This document shows positions 57,138-64,000 of a DNA stretch of 64,000 nucleotides, in pieces (the first letter of the stretch is position 1; each line of letters begins with the position of its first letter). This DNA comes from Caballeronia concitans (lineage in GTDB: Bacteria > Pseudomonadota > Gammaproteobacteria > Burkholderiales > Burkholderiaceae). A model generated the notes under the pieces. It searched no databases. It had not been told where the DNA came from and was given only the letters and a program-made list of their open reading frames with translations. Both the position numbers and the translations under genes were made by a program. The DNA is taken from NCBI RefSeq assembly GCF_001544615.1, contig NZ_FCNV02000003.1, forward strand, positions 248,001 through 312,000, given 5' to 3'.

Positions 57138-60100
57138 ATGACCTCAGATTCCGCTTCGCCCGACACCGCGCTCGACGGCTTCCATCCAGCTGTCGCCGAC
57201 TGGTTTCGCGCGCATTTCGCCGCGCCGACCGCCGCGCAGGCGCGCGCCTGGCCGCTGATCCACGCGCGACGCTCCACGCTCGTCGCCGCGCCGACAGGCT
57301 CGGGCAAGACGCTGACCGCGTTCCTGGCCGCGCTCGACGAGCTCGTGCGCGACGGCATCGCGGGCGGCGGCGTCCTGCCGGACGAAACGCGCGTCGTGTA
57401 TGTGTCGCCGCTGAAGGCGCTGTCGAACGATATCCGCGTGAATCTCGAAGAACCGCTTGCGGGCATCGCGCGTCAGTTGAGCGGCATGGGCGCGGCCGCG
57501 CCCGAGATTCGCGCGGCCGTGCGCACCGGCGACACCACGCAGCAAGAGCGCAACGCCGTGCGCAAGCGTCCGCCGCACATCCTCGTGACGACGCCGGAAT
57601 CGCTCTACGTGCTGCTTTCGTCGGATTCCGGCCGCGCGATGCTGTCCACGACACGCACGGTCATCGTCGATGAAATTCACGCCGTGGCCGGCAGCAAGCG
57701 CGGCTCGCACCTGAGCCTGAGCCTCGAGCGGCTCGACGCGCTGTGCGAGGCGCGCGGCGCGGCGCGTCCGGTGCGCGTCGGGTTGTCGGCGACGCAAAAG
57801 CCGATCGAACTCGTCGCGCGCTTTCTGGCGGGCGAGGGCGAGCCGTGCGAGATCGTCGATGTCGGGCACTCGCGCGCGCGCGACCTTGCGCTGGAGCTTC
57901 CGCCGATGCCGCTCGAAGCCATCATGTCGAACGACATGTGGGAGCGCGTCTACGACAGGCTCGCGGAACTTTCGGCACAGCATCGGACGACGCTCGTCTT
58001 CGTCAACACCCGCCGCATGGCCGAGCGCGCGGCGCGGCATCTGACCGACCGGCTCGGAAAGGAAGCGGTCGCGGCGCATCACGGCAGTCTCGCGCGGGAG
58101 CATCGGCTGGACGCCGAGCAGCGGCTCAAGCGCGGCGAGCTGCGCGTGCTGATCGCGACCGCGTCGCTGGAACTGGGAATCGATATCGGCGATGTGGATC
58201 TCGTCTGCCAGCTCGGCTCGCCCGGTTCGATCGGCGCGTTCCTGCAGCGCGTGGGGCGCTCGGGGCATCACGTGGGCGGCGTGCCGAAAGGGCGGCTTTT
58301 TCCGACTTCGCGCGACGATCTGATCGAATGCGCGGCGCTGCTCGATTGCGTGCGGCGCGGCGAACTCGATGCGCTGACCGTTCCCCGCGCGCCGCTCGAC
58401 GTGCTCGCGCAGCAGATCACCGCCGAAGTGGCGTGCCGCGAGTGGGGCGAGGACGCGCTGTTCGAGCGCATCCGCCGCGCGCATCCGTACGCGACGCTCG
58501 AACGCGCGCGTTACGACGCCGTCGTGAAGACGCTCGCGGAGGGCTATACGGGGCGACAGGGCGTGCGCGGCGCGTATGTGCATCGCGATGCGGTCAGCCG
58601 CACGCTGCGGGGCCGTCGCGGCGGCAAGCTGACGGCGGTGACGTCCGGCGGCGCCATTCCCGACAACGCGGATTTCGCGGTGCTGCTGGAACCGCAGGGC
58701 TTGCAGATCGGCACGGTGAACGAGGACTTCGCTGTCGAAAGTCTGGCGGGCGATATTTTTCAGCTCGGGAACACGTCGTACCGGATCGTGCGGGTGGAAG
58801 GCGGGCGCGTGCGCGTCGAGAATGCGAACGGGCAGCCGCCAAACATCCCGTTCTGGCTCGGCGAAGCGCCGGGACGCAGCGATGAACTCTCCTTCGCGAT
58901 CGCACGCTTGCGGGCGGACGTCGACGTGCGCCTCGGCGACTCCGCTGACGCCGCGACCGAATGGCTCGCGGAAGAAACCGGCATCGGCATGGAAGCCGCG
59001 CGCCAGATCGTCGACTATCTCGCCCGCGCGCGCGCCGCGCTTTCCGTGTTGCCGACGCAGGACACGCTCGTCATGGAGCGCTTCTTCGACGAATCCGGCG
59101 GCACGCAGCTCGTCATTCACGCGCCGTTCGGCAGCCGCGTGAACCGCGCGTGGGGCTTGGCACTCCGCAAGCGCTTTTGCCGCACCTTCAACTTCGAATT
59201 GCAGGCGGCGGCGACCGAGGATGCCATCGTGCTGTCGCTGACGGCGGGCCACAGCTTCGCGCTCGATGAAGTCTGGCGCTATCTGAAATCCGCCACGGCC
59301 GAGCATCTGCTGATTCAGGCGCTGCTCGACGCGCCGCTCTTCGGCGTGCGCTGGCGCTGGAACGCGACGAACGCGCTCGCGCTGCCGCGCTACACGGGCG
59401 GGCGCAAGGTCGCGCCGCAGTTGCAGCGGATGAAGAGCGAGGACCTGCTCGCCGCCGTGTTTCCGGACCAGGTGGCGTGCGCGGAAAACGTCGTCGGGGA
59501 GCGCGAGGTGCCGGCGCATCCGCTCGTCGAGCAGACGATCGACGATTGCCTGCACGACGCGATGGACAGCGACGCGTGGCTCGCGCTCCTGCGGCGCATC
59601 GAGGCGGGCGCGGTGCGGCTCGTGACGCGCGAGCTGCCCGCGCCGTCGCCGCTGGCCGCCGAGATTCTGTCGGCGCGGCCCTACGCTTTTCTCGACGACG
59701 CCCCGCTCGAAGAGCGTCGCACGCAGGCCGTGCTCGCGCGCCGCTGGACCGATCCGCAATCGACGGACGACTTAGGCGCGCTCGACGCCGACGCCATCGC
59801 GAGCGTGCGGGAGGAAGCGTGGCCGTCGGTCACGAGCGCGGACGAGATGCACGAAGCGCTGACGACGCTGTCCTGCATCGCCGATACGGAAGCCGCCGCA
59901 ACCGATGGCTGGCCCGTATGGCTCGACGCGCTCGCCCGCGCGGGCCGCGCGACGCGCCTGCAGATCGCGGATCACGATGCGTTGTGGACGCCCGTCGAGC
60001 GCCTCGCGAGCGTGCGCGCCGTCTATCCGCATGCGCCGATGCACCCGCGCCTCACGCCGCCGCCCGGTTTCGACGATGCCTGGACGGAGGACGACGCGCT

Positions 60101-61505
60101 CGTGGAAATCGTGCGCGCGCGGCTGTCGGCATTCGGGCCGCTGACGGTGGCGGAAATTGCGCGGCCGCTGGCGTTGCCCGCGTCGGCGATTGCGATTGCC
60201 TTGACGCGGCTCGAAAGCGAAGGCTACGTGATGCGCGGCCGCTTCACGCCAGGCTCGATCAGCGCGGAAGAGCAATGGTGCGAGCGGCATCTGCTCGCGC
60301 GCATACATCGATACACCGTGCGGCGGCTGCGGCGCGAAATCGAGCCGGTCGAGCGGCAGGACTTCATGCGTTTTCTGTTCGAATGGCAGCGCGTCGCGCC
60401 CGATGCGCACGGCGAGGGTCGCGATGCGTTGCTTGCCGTGATCGAGCAACTCGAGGGATTCGAAGCGCCCGCCGTCGCGTGGGAAGACGAGATTCTGCCC
60501 GCGCGCATCGCCGATTATTCGGGCATGTGGCTCGACGAAATCTGCCGCGCGGGGAAGATCGTGTGGTCGCGGCCCGCGGGCCGTACGCGCGCGACGGGCG
60601 GACCGGTGCGCGGCACGCCGATCGTGTTGTTGCCGCGTCGAAGGCTCGCGGCGTGGAACGCGCTGATGGCCGCCGACGAAGCGCCCGCGTTGTCATCGCG
60701 CGCGCAACGCGTGTTCGACGCGCTGACGGCGCACGGCGCGATGTTCTTCGACGAACTGCTCGCCGACACGCGGCTTCTGCGCACGGAACTCGAAGACGCG
60801 CTCGGCGAACTCGTCGCGCTCGGGCTCGTCAACGCCGATAGCTTCGCCGGCCTGCGCGCGCTGCTCACGCCGGCGGCGAAACGCAATGCGTGGTCGCGCC
60901 GGTCGCGCCGAGGCTCGGGCGGCCTGTTCATCGGCGGAATGGACGATGCGGGCCGCTGGGCGCTGCTGCGTCGCGCGGGCAATGGAAGCGACGACAGCGG
61001 CGATATCGAGCATGTGGCGCTGACGCTCTTGCGGCGCTACGGCGTCGTGTTCTGGCGGCTCCTGGAGCGCGAGGCGCAGTGGCTGCCGCCGTGGCGCGAT
61101 CTGCTGCGCGTCTATCATCGGCTGGAGGCGCGCGGCGAGATTCGCGGCGGGCGCTTCGTCGCCGGGCTGGCGGGCGAGCAGTTCGCGCTGCCCGAGGCGG
61201 TGCCGCTTCTGCGCGACATGCGCAAGCGGCCGAAGGAGGGCGCGTTCGTCGCGCTGAGCGCGGTCGATCCGCTCAATCTCGTCGGCACGCTCTTGCCCGG
61301 TGAAAAGGTACCCGCGCTGGCGGGCAATCGCGTGCTGTATCTGGATGGCGTGCCCGTGGGCGCGGTGATCGCGGGCAAGACGCGTTATTTCGGCGATATC
61401 GACGGCGACGCGCGCGAACGCATGCGGCTCGCGCTCGTCAAGCGCAGCGGCCGAGCGTCGAGCGTGCCGATGAGCGGCGGCATCGCGGGATTCTCATCGC
61501 GATAA
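57138..61505 (+). CDS. lhr: Large ATP-dependent DNA helicase Lhr
   Basis: This 1455-residue superfamily-2 helicase has Walker A GSGKT (54-58), motif Ia ALSNDI, motif II DEIH (178-181), SATQKP (motif III), the second RecA domain with [15 protein letters not shown] and QRVGRSGHH (motif VI), a winged-helix/beta-barrel region, and the long C-terminal region typical of full-length Lhr. Lhr translocates 3'-to-5' on single-stranded DNA and is linked to DNA repair. It stands alone; no associated metallophosphoesterase gene is adjacent. The ATG at 57138 is the natural start. Confidence 0.93.
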   Translation: MTSDSASPDTALDGFHPAVADWFRAHFAAPTAAQARAWPLIHARRSTLVAAPTGSGKTLTAFLAALDELVRDGIAGGGVLPDETRVVYVSPLKALSNDIRVNLEEPLAGIARQLSGMGAAAPEIRAAVRTGDTTQQERNAVRKRPPHILVTTPESLYVLLSSDSGRAMLSTTRTVIVDEIHAVAGSKRGSHLSLSLERLDALCEARGAARPVRVGLSATQKPIELVARFLAGEGEPCEIVDVGHSRARDLALELPPMPLEAIMSNDMWERVYDRLAELSAQHRTTLVFVNTRRMAERAARHLTDRLGKEAVAAHHGSLAREHRLDAEQRLKRGELRVLIATASLELGIDIGDVDLVCQLGSPGSIGAFLQRVGRSGHHVGGVPKGRLFPTSRDDLIECAALLDCVRRGELDALTVPRAPLDVLAQQITAEVACREWGEDALFERIRRAHPYATLERARYDAVVKTLAEGYTGRQGVRGAYVHRDAVSRTLRGRRGGKLTAVTSGGAIPDNADFAVLLEPQGLQIGTVNEDFAVESLAGDIFQLGNTSYRIVRVEGGRVRVENANGQPPNIPFWLGEAPGRSDELSFAIARLRADVDVRLGDSADAATEWLAEETGIGMEAARQIVDYLARARAALSVLPTQDTLVMERFFDESGGTQLVIHAPFGSRVNRAWGLALRKRFCRTFNFELQAAATEDAIVLSLTAGHSFALDEVWRYLKSATAEHLLIQALLDAPLFGVRWRWNATNALALPRYTGGRKVAPQLQRMKSEDLLAAVFPDQVACAENVVGEREVPAHPLVEQTIDDCLHDAMDSDAWLALLRRIEAGAVRLVTRELPAPSPLAAEILSARPYAFLDDAPLEERRTQAVLARRWTDPQSTDDLGALDADAIASVREEAWPSVTSADEMHEALTTLSCIADTEAAATDGWPVWLDALARAGRATRLQIADHDALWTPVERLASVRAVYPHAPMHPRLTPPPGFDDAWTEDDALVEIVRARLSAFGPLTVAEIARPLALPASAIAIALTRLESEGYVMRGRFTPGSISAEEQWCERHLLARIHRYTVRRLRREIEPVERQDFMRFLFEWQRVAPDAHGEGRDALLAVIEQLEGFEAPAVAWEDEILPARIADYSGMWLDEICRAGKIVWSRPAGRTRATGGPVRGTPIVLLPRRRLAAWNALMAADEAPALSSRAQRVFDALTAHGAMFFDELLADTRLLRTELEDALGELVALGLVNADSFAGLRALLTPAAKRNAWSRRSRRGSGGLFIGGMDDAGRWALLRRAGNGSDDSGDIEHVALTLLRRYGVVFWRLLEREAQWLPPWRDLLRVYHRLEARGEIRGGRFVAGLAGEQFALPEAVPLLRDMRKRPKEGAFVALSAVDPLNLVGTLLPGEKVPALAGNRVLYLDGVPVGAVIAGKTRYFGDIDGDARERMRLALVKRSGRASSVPMSGGIAGFSSR

Positions 61506-61533
61506 ACACGCGCACCGCACGGCACGCAATGAT

Positions 61534-61749
61534 TCATCGCGAAACGATCTTGTTCCGGAACGGCCCCGGCTGCTGCACCGGCACGTCCTTCACCGGCACG
61601 CCGGGATAATCGACGACGCGGTTCGGATTCGACGCCCTGACGCGAAACCACGGATGCGCCGCATCGCGCGCGCCGCCCGCGATCGCCGTCATGGCTTGCC
61701 GGTCGAGTTCGACGCTGTCCGCGAGATCCCTGATCTTGATGACGCTCAT
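61534..61749 (-). CDS. Small peptide precursor with Gly-Gly leader (paralogue C)
   Basis: The 71-residue protein has a 26-residue leader (SVIKIRDL, then ELDRQAMTAIAGG, Gly25-Gly26) that aligns without gaps with those of the two neighbouring genes. The 45-residue remainder (ARDAAHPWFRV, then a Pro/Val-rich part, DYPGVPVKDVPVQQPG) has no cysteine and is unlike the other two cores. A strong AAGGAGC box is 8 bp upstream of the ATG. The leader resembles double-glycine leaders removed by C39 peptidase ABC exporters. The function is unknown. A 14-bp tandem repeat lies upstream. Confidence 0.7.
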   Translation of the reverse strand: MSVIKIRDLADSVELDRQAMTAIAGGARDAAHPWFRVRASNPNRVVDYPGVPVKDVPVQQPGPFRNKIVSR

Positions 61750-61788
61750 GACTGTTGCTCCTTCGTGATCGGAGTCGTGCTGTGGGGC

Positions 61789-61855
61789 ATCGGATCGAGC
61801 TTATCGGATCGAGCTTATCGGATCGAGCTTATCGGATCGAGCTTATCGGATCGAG
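61789..61855. repeat. 14-bp tandem direct repeat, 4.8 copies
   Basis: Four perfect copies of ATCGGATCGAGCTT (61789-61844) and a partial fifth (61845-61855) lie between two leader-peptide genes, about 40 bp upstream of the last one's start. The period is 14 bp with no spacers, so it is a minisatellite rather than a CRISPR. It may be length-variable and alter expression of paralogue C. Confidence 0.85.
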
Positions 61856-61989
61856 TATAGGCAATCCCGGCCGACTCCTCACCGGGACCGCATCGCGGCG
61901 ACGCGCTGAAGCCAAAGGCGGCGAAAGGCCGAAGCCTTTCGCCGCAAACGCCGCGTTCGATCTTCGATGCATCTACTACGGCGCGCGCA

Positions 61990-62250
61990 TCAGAGAAACG
62001 CCGATGCGTTCAGCTTGCCGATCTGCACCGGACTGATGTCGAAGTGCGGCGAGACGCCCGCGCCGACATAGCCGATGTTGCTGAGCGCGGTGACATCGAC
62101 CTTCTGAACCTGCGTGAGGTTCTGAAGGATGCCGACGTTGACTTCCACGTTGGCATACGGTCCGTAGCCTTGCCCGCCGGAGACGGCGGACATCGCGCGA
62201 CGGTCGAGGTCCTTGCTGTGGGACAGGTCCCGGACGATGATGGACGACAT
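61990..62250 (-). CDS. Small peptide precursor with Gly-Gly leader (paralogue B)
   Basis: The 86-residue protein starts with a 26-residue leader (SSIIVRDL, DLDRRAMSAVSGG). The 60-residue core (QGYGPYANVEVNVG, TQVQKVDVTALSNIGYVGAG, ending LNASAFL) is neutral, beta-prone and cysteine-free. GAGGAGC precedes the ATG by about 6 bp. It lies between the other two paralogues on the same strand, with gaps of 36 and 240 bp. The family is not recognised; leader cleavage after Gly26 is inferred. Confidence 0.75.
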   Translation of the reverse strand: MSSIIVRDLSHSKDLDRRAMSAVSGGQGYGPYANVEVNVGILQNLTQVQKVDVTALSNIGYVGAGVSPHFDISPVQIGKLNASAFL

Positions 62251-62286
62251 GGTGGTGCTCCTCGCGTAGCGAATCGTTTTTGCGGT

Positions 62287-62571
62287 TCAGGCCCAGGCCA
62301 GCCCGCCGCCGATGTTGATGTTGCTCGTGTTGCGCGCCGTCTGAACCGGCTTGACCTTCGAGTCGATGTCGTCCGCGAACGCGACATTCGCGCCGTTCTC
62401 GTTGAACGTCTTCTGATCCTGCTGGATCATCTGTTGCGTGTTGAACGAGAGCGAGACCTTCGACATATCGAAGCCCGGCACGAAATAGCTCGAGCCGCCA
62501 CGCACGGCCGACATCGCGCGGCGATCGAGTTCTTCGGTGACGGGCAGGTCCTTGATGGTCAGCGTCTTCAT
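62287..62571 (-). CDS. Small peptide precursor with Gly-Gly leader (paralogue A)
   Basis: The 94-residue protein begins with the leader KTLTIKDL, EELDRRAMSAVRGG (Gly25-Gly26) and a 68-residue core (SSYFVPGFDMSKVSLSFN, a Gln/Asn-rich middle and the hydrophobic end NINIGGGLAWA). No cysteine occurs in leader or core. AAGGAGAACC lies upstream of the ATG at 62571. As the first of three tandem genes it probably heads the operon. Its promoter lies in the gap with the divergent kinase gene. The function is unknown. Confidence 0.75.
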   Translation of the reverse strand: MKTLTIKDLPVTEELDRRAMSAVRGGSSYFVPGFDMSKVSLSFNTQQMIQQDQKTFNENGANVAFADDIDSKVKPVQTARNTSNINIGGGLAWA

Positions 62572-62941
62572 TGCGGTTCTCCTTGAGTGCGCATCGCGCG
62601 TTCGGTGGTGGTGTCGAGCAACTTGTCTGCTCGGGCCAGTTAAACGCATGAGGTATGCCAAGCGCGCGTCTGAACAAACGAAACCGCTTCCGAGCCTTGT
62701 TTCATGGGCTTTTCTGATCGGGAGCGCGTTCAGTTTCATCATCTCGAGTCGATCGGGATGATGCCGCCGGACCAACAGCCCACGCGATCTGTCGGTATCC
62801 GAACGACATGTGCGCGATGCCGCTCATCATCGAAAACGCCATTTGCCTAAGCCGCACGCGAAGGCTAGTATCGAACGAGCACCGGTTGTTTGGTACGACA
62901 AGTGAATTGTCGGTCGATTGGAGCCGCATCGAGTCGCACAG
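62572..62941. other. 370-bp gap between divergent peptide and kinase genes
   Basis: No gene is supported. It must hold the leftward promoter of the peptide genes and the rightward promoter of the kinase. It is AT-richer than average around 62850-62930. No clear operator dyad was identified. Confidence 0.4.
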
Positions 62942-64000
62942 ATGACTAGCTTCCGAGAAGCGCTTCGTCAATATCGGGGCGATGTCGGGTCGCGCGACGC
63001 GTTCTTTGCAGGGGTCGATGGCGCACTGGCCGCCGATCGCACGCCGGGCGCGCGGCTCCTCGACATCCTCGACGAGGAAAACGCGGCAAGGCCCTTGCCG
63101 CCCGATATCTATTCCGCCATTCGCCGGCGCATCGAGCATACGGCGCGCATGCGCTCGGAAACGAACCCCGGCACCACGTTTCATCCGGACCGCGATGAAA
63201 CGCGTCTGCACATGACGCCCGCCGCACCGCCGCCTTTGCCGCCGCGCGCCTTGAGCAGCGCGAGCGTTGGCCCGGACTCAACGGGCGCGACCGGCGCGAC
63301 CGGCGCTACCTCGGGCCAGGCGACGCAAGTGCTTCCCGAAGTGGACCAGATCAAGGGCGTGGGCGATACGCTGAACAATCGCTTCGTGCTCGAAGAATGT
63401 CTCGGCATCGGCGGGATGGGGACCGTCTACAAGGCGCTCGATCTGCGCAAGCTGGAGGCGTCGGACCGGCGCCCGTATGTGGCGATCAAGGTGCTGAACC
63501 TGCAGTTTCGCGGCAATCCGAAGTCGCTGATCGCGCTGCAACGCGAGGCGCGCAAGGCGCAGCAGCTCGCGCATCGCAATATCGTCACGGTGTACGACTT
63601 CGATCGCGACGGGGCCATTGTCTATCTGACGATGGAGTATCTGTCCGGTCAGCCATTGTCCCGGATACTTCGGACACCGAACTTCAAGGGAATGGCGTTT
63701 CCCGAAGTGTTTCGCATCTTCAAGGGCATGGCGACGGCGCTCGCGTATGCGCACGAGCGCGGCTTCGTGCATTGCGACTTCAAGCCTGCCAACGTGTTCG
63801 TCACGGATGCATCGGAAGTGAAGGTCATCGACTTCGGCATCGCGCGCGTGATTCAGCGTCCCGAAGAGGAAACCGAAGCCACCGTGTTCGATCCGGGCAG
63901 CCTGGGCGCGCTGACGCCCGCTTATGCCAGCCCGGAGATGCTCGAACATCGCGAGCCCGATCCGCGCGACGATATCTACGCGCTTGGCTGCATCACGTAC
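62942..64000 (+). CDS. Ser/Thr protein kinase (PknB-like), cut by window end
   Basis: At least 353 residues are visible. An N-terminal region of about 145 residues ends in a Pro-rich (TPAAPPPLPPR) and GAT-repeat linker. The kinase domain follows, with P-loop GIGGMG (155-160), VAIK (K183), the catalytic loop HCDFKPAN (277-284; Asp279, Lys281) and DFG (297-299). It is then truncated after ALGCITY. The residue before the catalytic Asp is Cys, not Arg, so it is a non-RD kinase. It lies divergent from the three Gly-Gly-leader peptide genes. The continuation beyond 64000 may contain a membrane or sensor part. Confidence 0.85.
   Translation, partial: MTSFREALRQYRGDVGSRDAFFAGVDGALAADRTPGARLLDILDEENAARPLPPDIYSAIRRRIEHTARMRSETNPGTTFHPDRDETRLHMTPAAPPPLPPRALSSASVGPDSTGATGATGATSGQATQVLPEVDQIKGVGDTLNNRFVLEECLGIGGMGTVYKALDLRKLEASDRRPYVAIKVLNLQFRGNPKSLIALQREARKAQQLAHRNIVTVYDFDRDGAIVYLTMEYLSGQPLSRILRTPNFKGMAFPEVFRIFKGMATALAYAHERGFVHCDFKPANVFVTDASEVKVIDFGIARVIQRPEEETEATVFDPGSLGALTPAYASPEMLEHREPDPRDDIYALGCITY

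Noticed and set aside
57144-59759. 871-residue frame antisense to lhr
   Set aside because: Arg/His-rich composition and complete overlap with the helicase gene.
61789-61855. CRISPR-like direct repeats
   Set aside because: The repeats are contiguous with no spacers and only 14 bp long; no cas genes are near.

Overview
This window is a high-GC chromosomal segment, almost certainly from a Burkholderiaceae member of the Paraburkholderia/Caballeronia type. The gene types seen (RhaS-type sugar uptake, an H-NS-like protein, an infA paralogue, glgC-glgA, xfp-ackA, mmsAB, many LysR/IclR/XRE regulators) and the codon use both fit. It is mostly ordinary metabolic chromosome with one IS insertion. No tRNA, rRNA, CRISPR array or prophage was seen.

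Layout. 1-1700: end of a rhamnose-type ABC importer (permease fragment plus rhaS). 1730-7671: small regulators, a flavin oxidoreductase, a PhnD-like protein paired with a fatty-acid desaturase, and an OmpA-like lipoprotein. 7831-11614: nickel/cobalt permease, formate/nitrite-type channel, small secreted or unknown proteins. 11750-14351: arylamine N-acetyltransferase followed by an FtsI/PBP2-type transpeptidase. 14542-17797: zwf, a polyphosphate-glucokinase-like ROK kinase and a HAD phosphatase in one overlapping operon. 17883-21668: IF-1 paralogue, CorA, and a bactofilin/M23 peptidase module. 21901-25477: LysR regulator divergent from mmsA-mmsB (valine degradation). 25742-27490: small membrane protein and a frameshifted IS110-family (IS1111-type) element. 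27516-33995: lipoamide-dehydrogenase-like protein, SDR, glgC-glgA, pdxY.

35051-36283 encodes a lipoprotein built from two copies of one domain. 37300-45310 is a coherent catabolic-looking cluster: shikimate-dehydrogenase-like, Gfo/Idh, two flavoprotein dehydrogenases, NIPSNAP, sugar-isomerase-like protein and an IclR regulator. IclR-type dyads lie in two of its intergenic gaps. A RelB/RelE-type pair follows. 45937-50312 holds a PhyH dioxygenase, an XRE-cupin regulator, an ALDH7-type aldehyde dehydrogenase and an amine-oxidase-like flavoprotein; amino acid (lysine/pipecolate-like) breakdown is a reasonable inference. 52049-55559 is an xfp-ackA phosphoketolase operon, followed by a two-domain glycosyltransferase and a full-length Lhr helicase.

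The most unusual part is 61534-62571: three tandem small genes with the same 26-residue leader ending in Gly-Gly and unrelated, cysteine-free cores. They lie beside a divergent Ser/Thr kinase that runs off the window end. This looks like a family of exported or processed peptides whose maturation machinery is not visible here, and it is the best candidate for an undescribed system.
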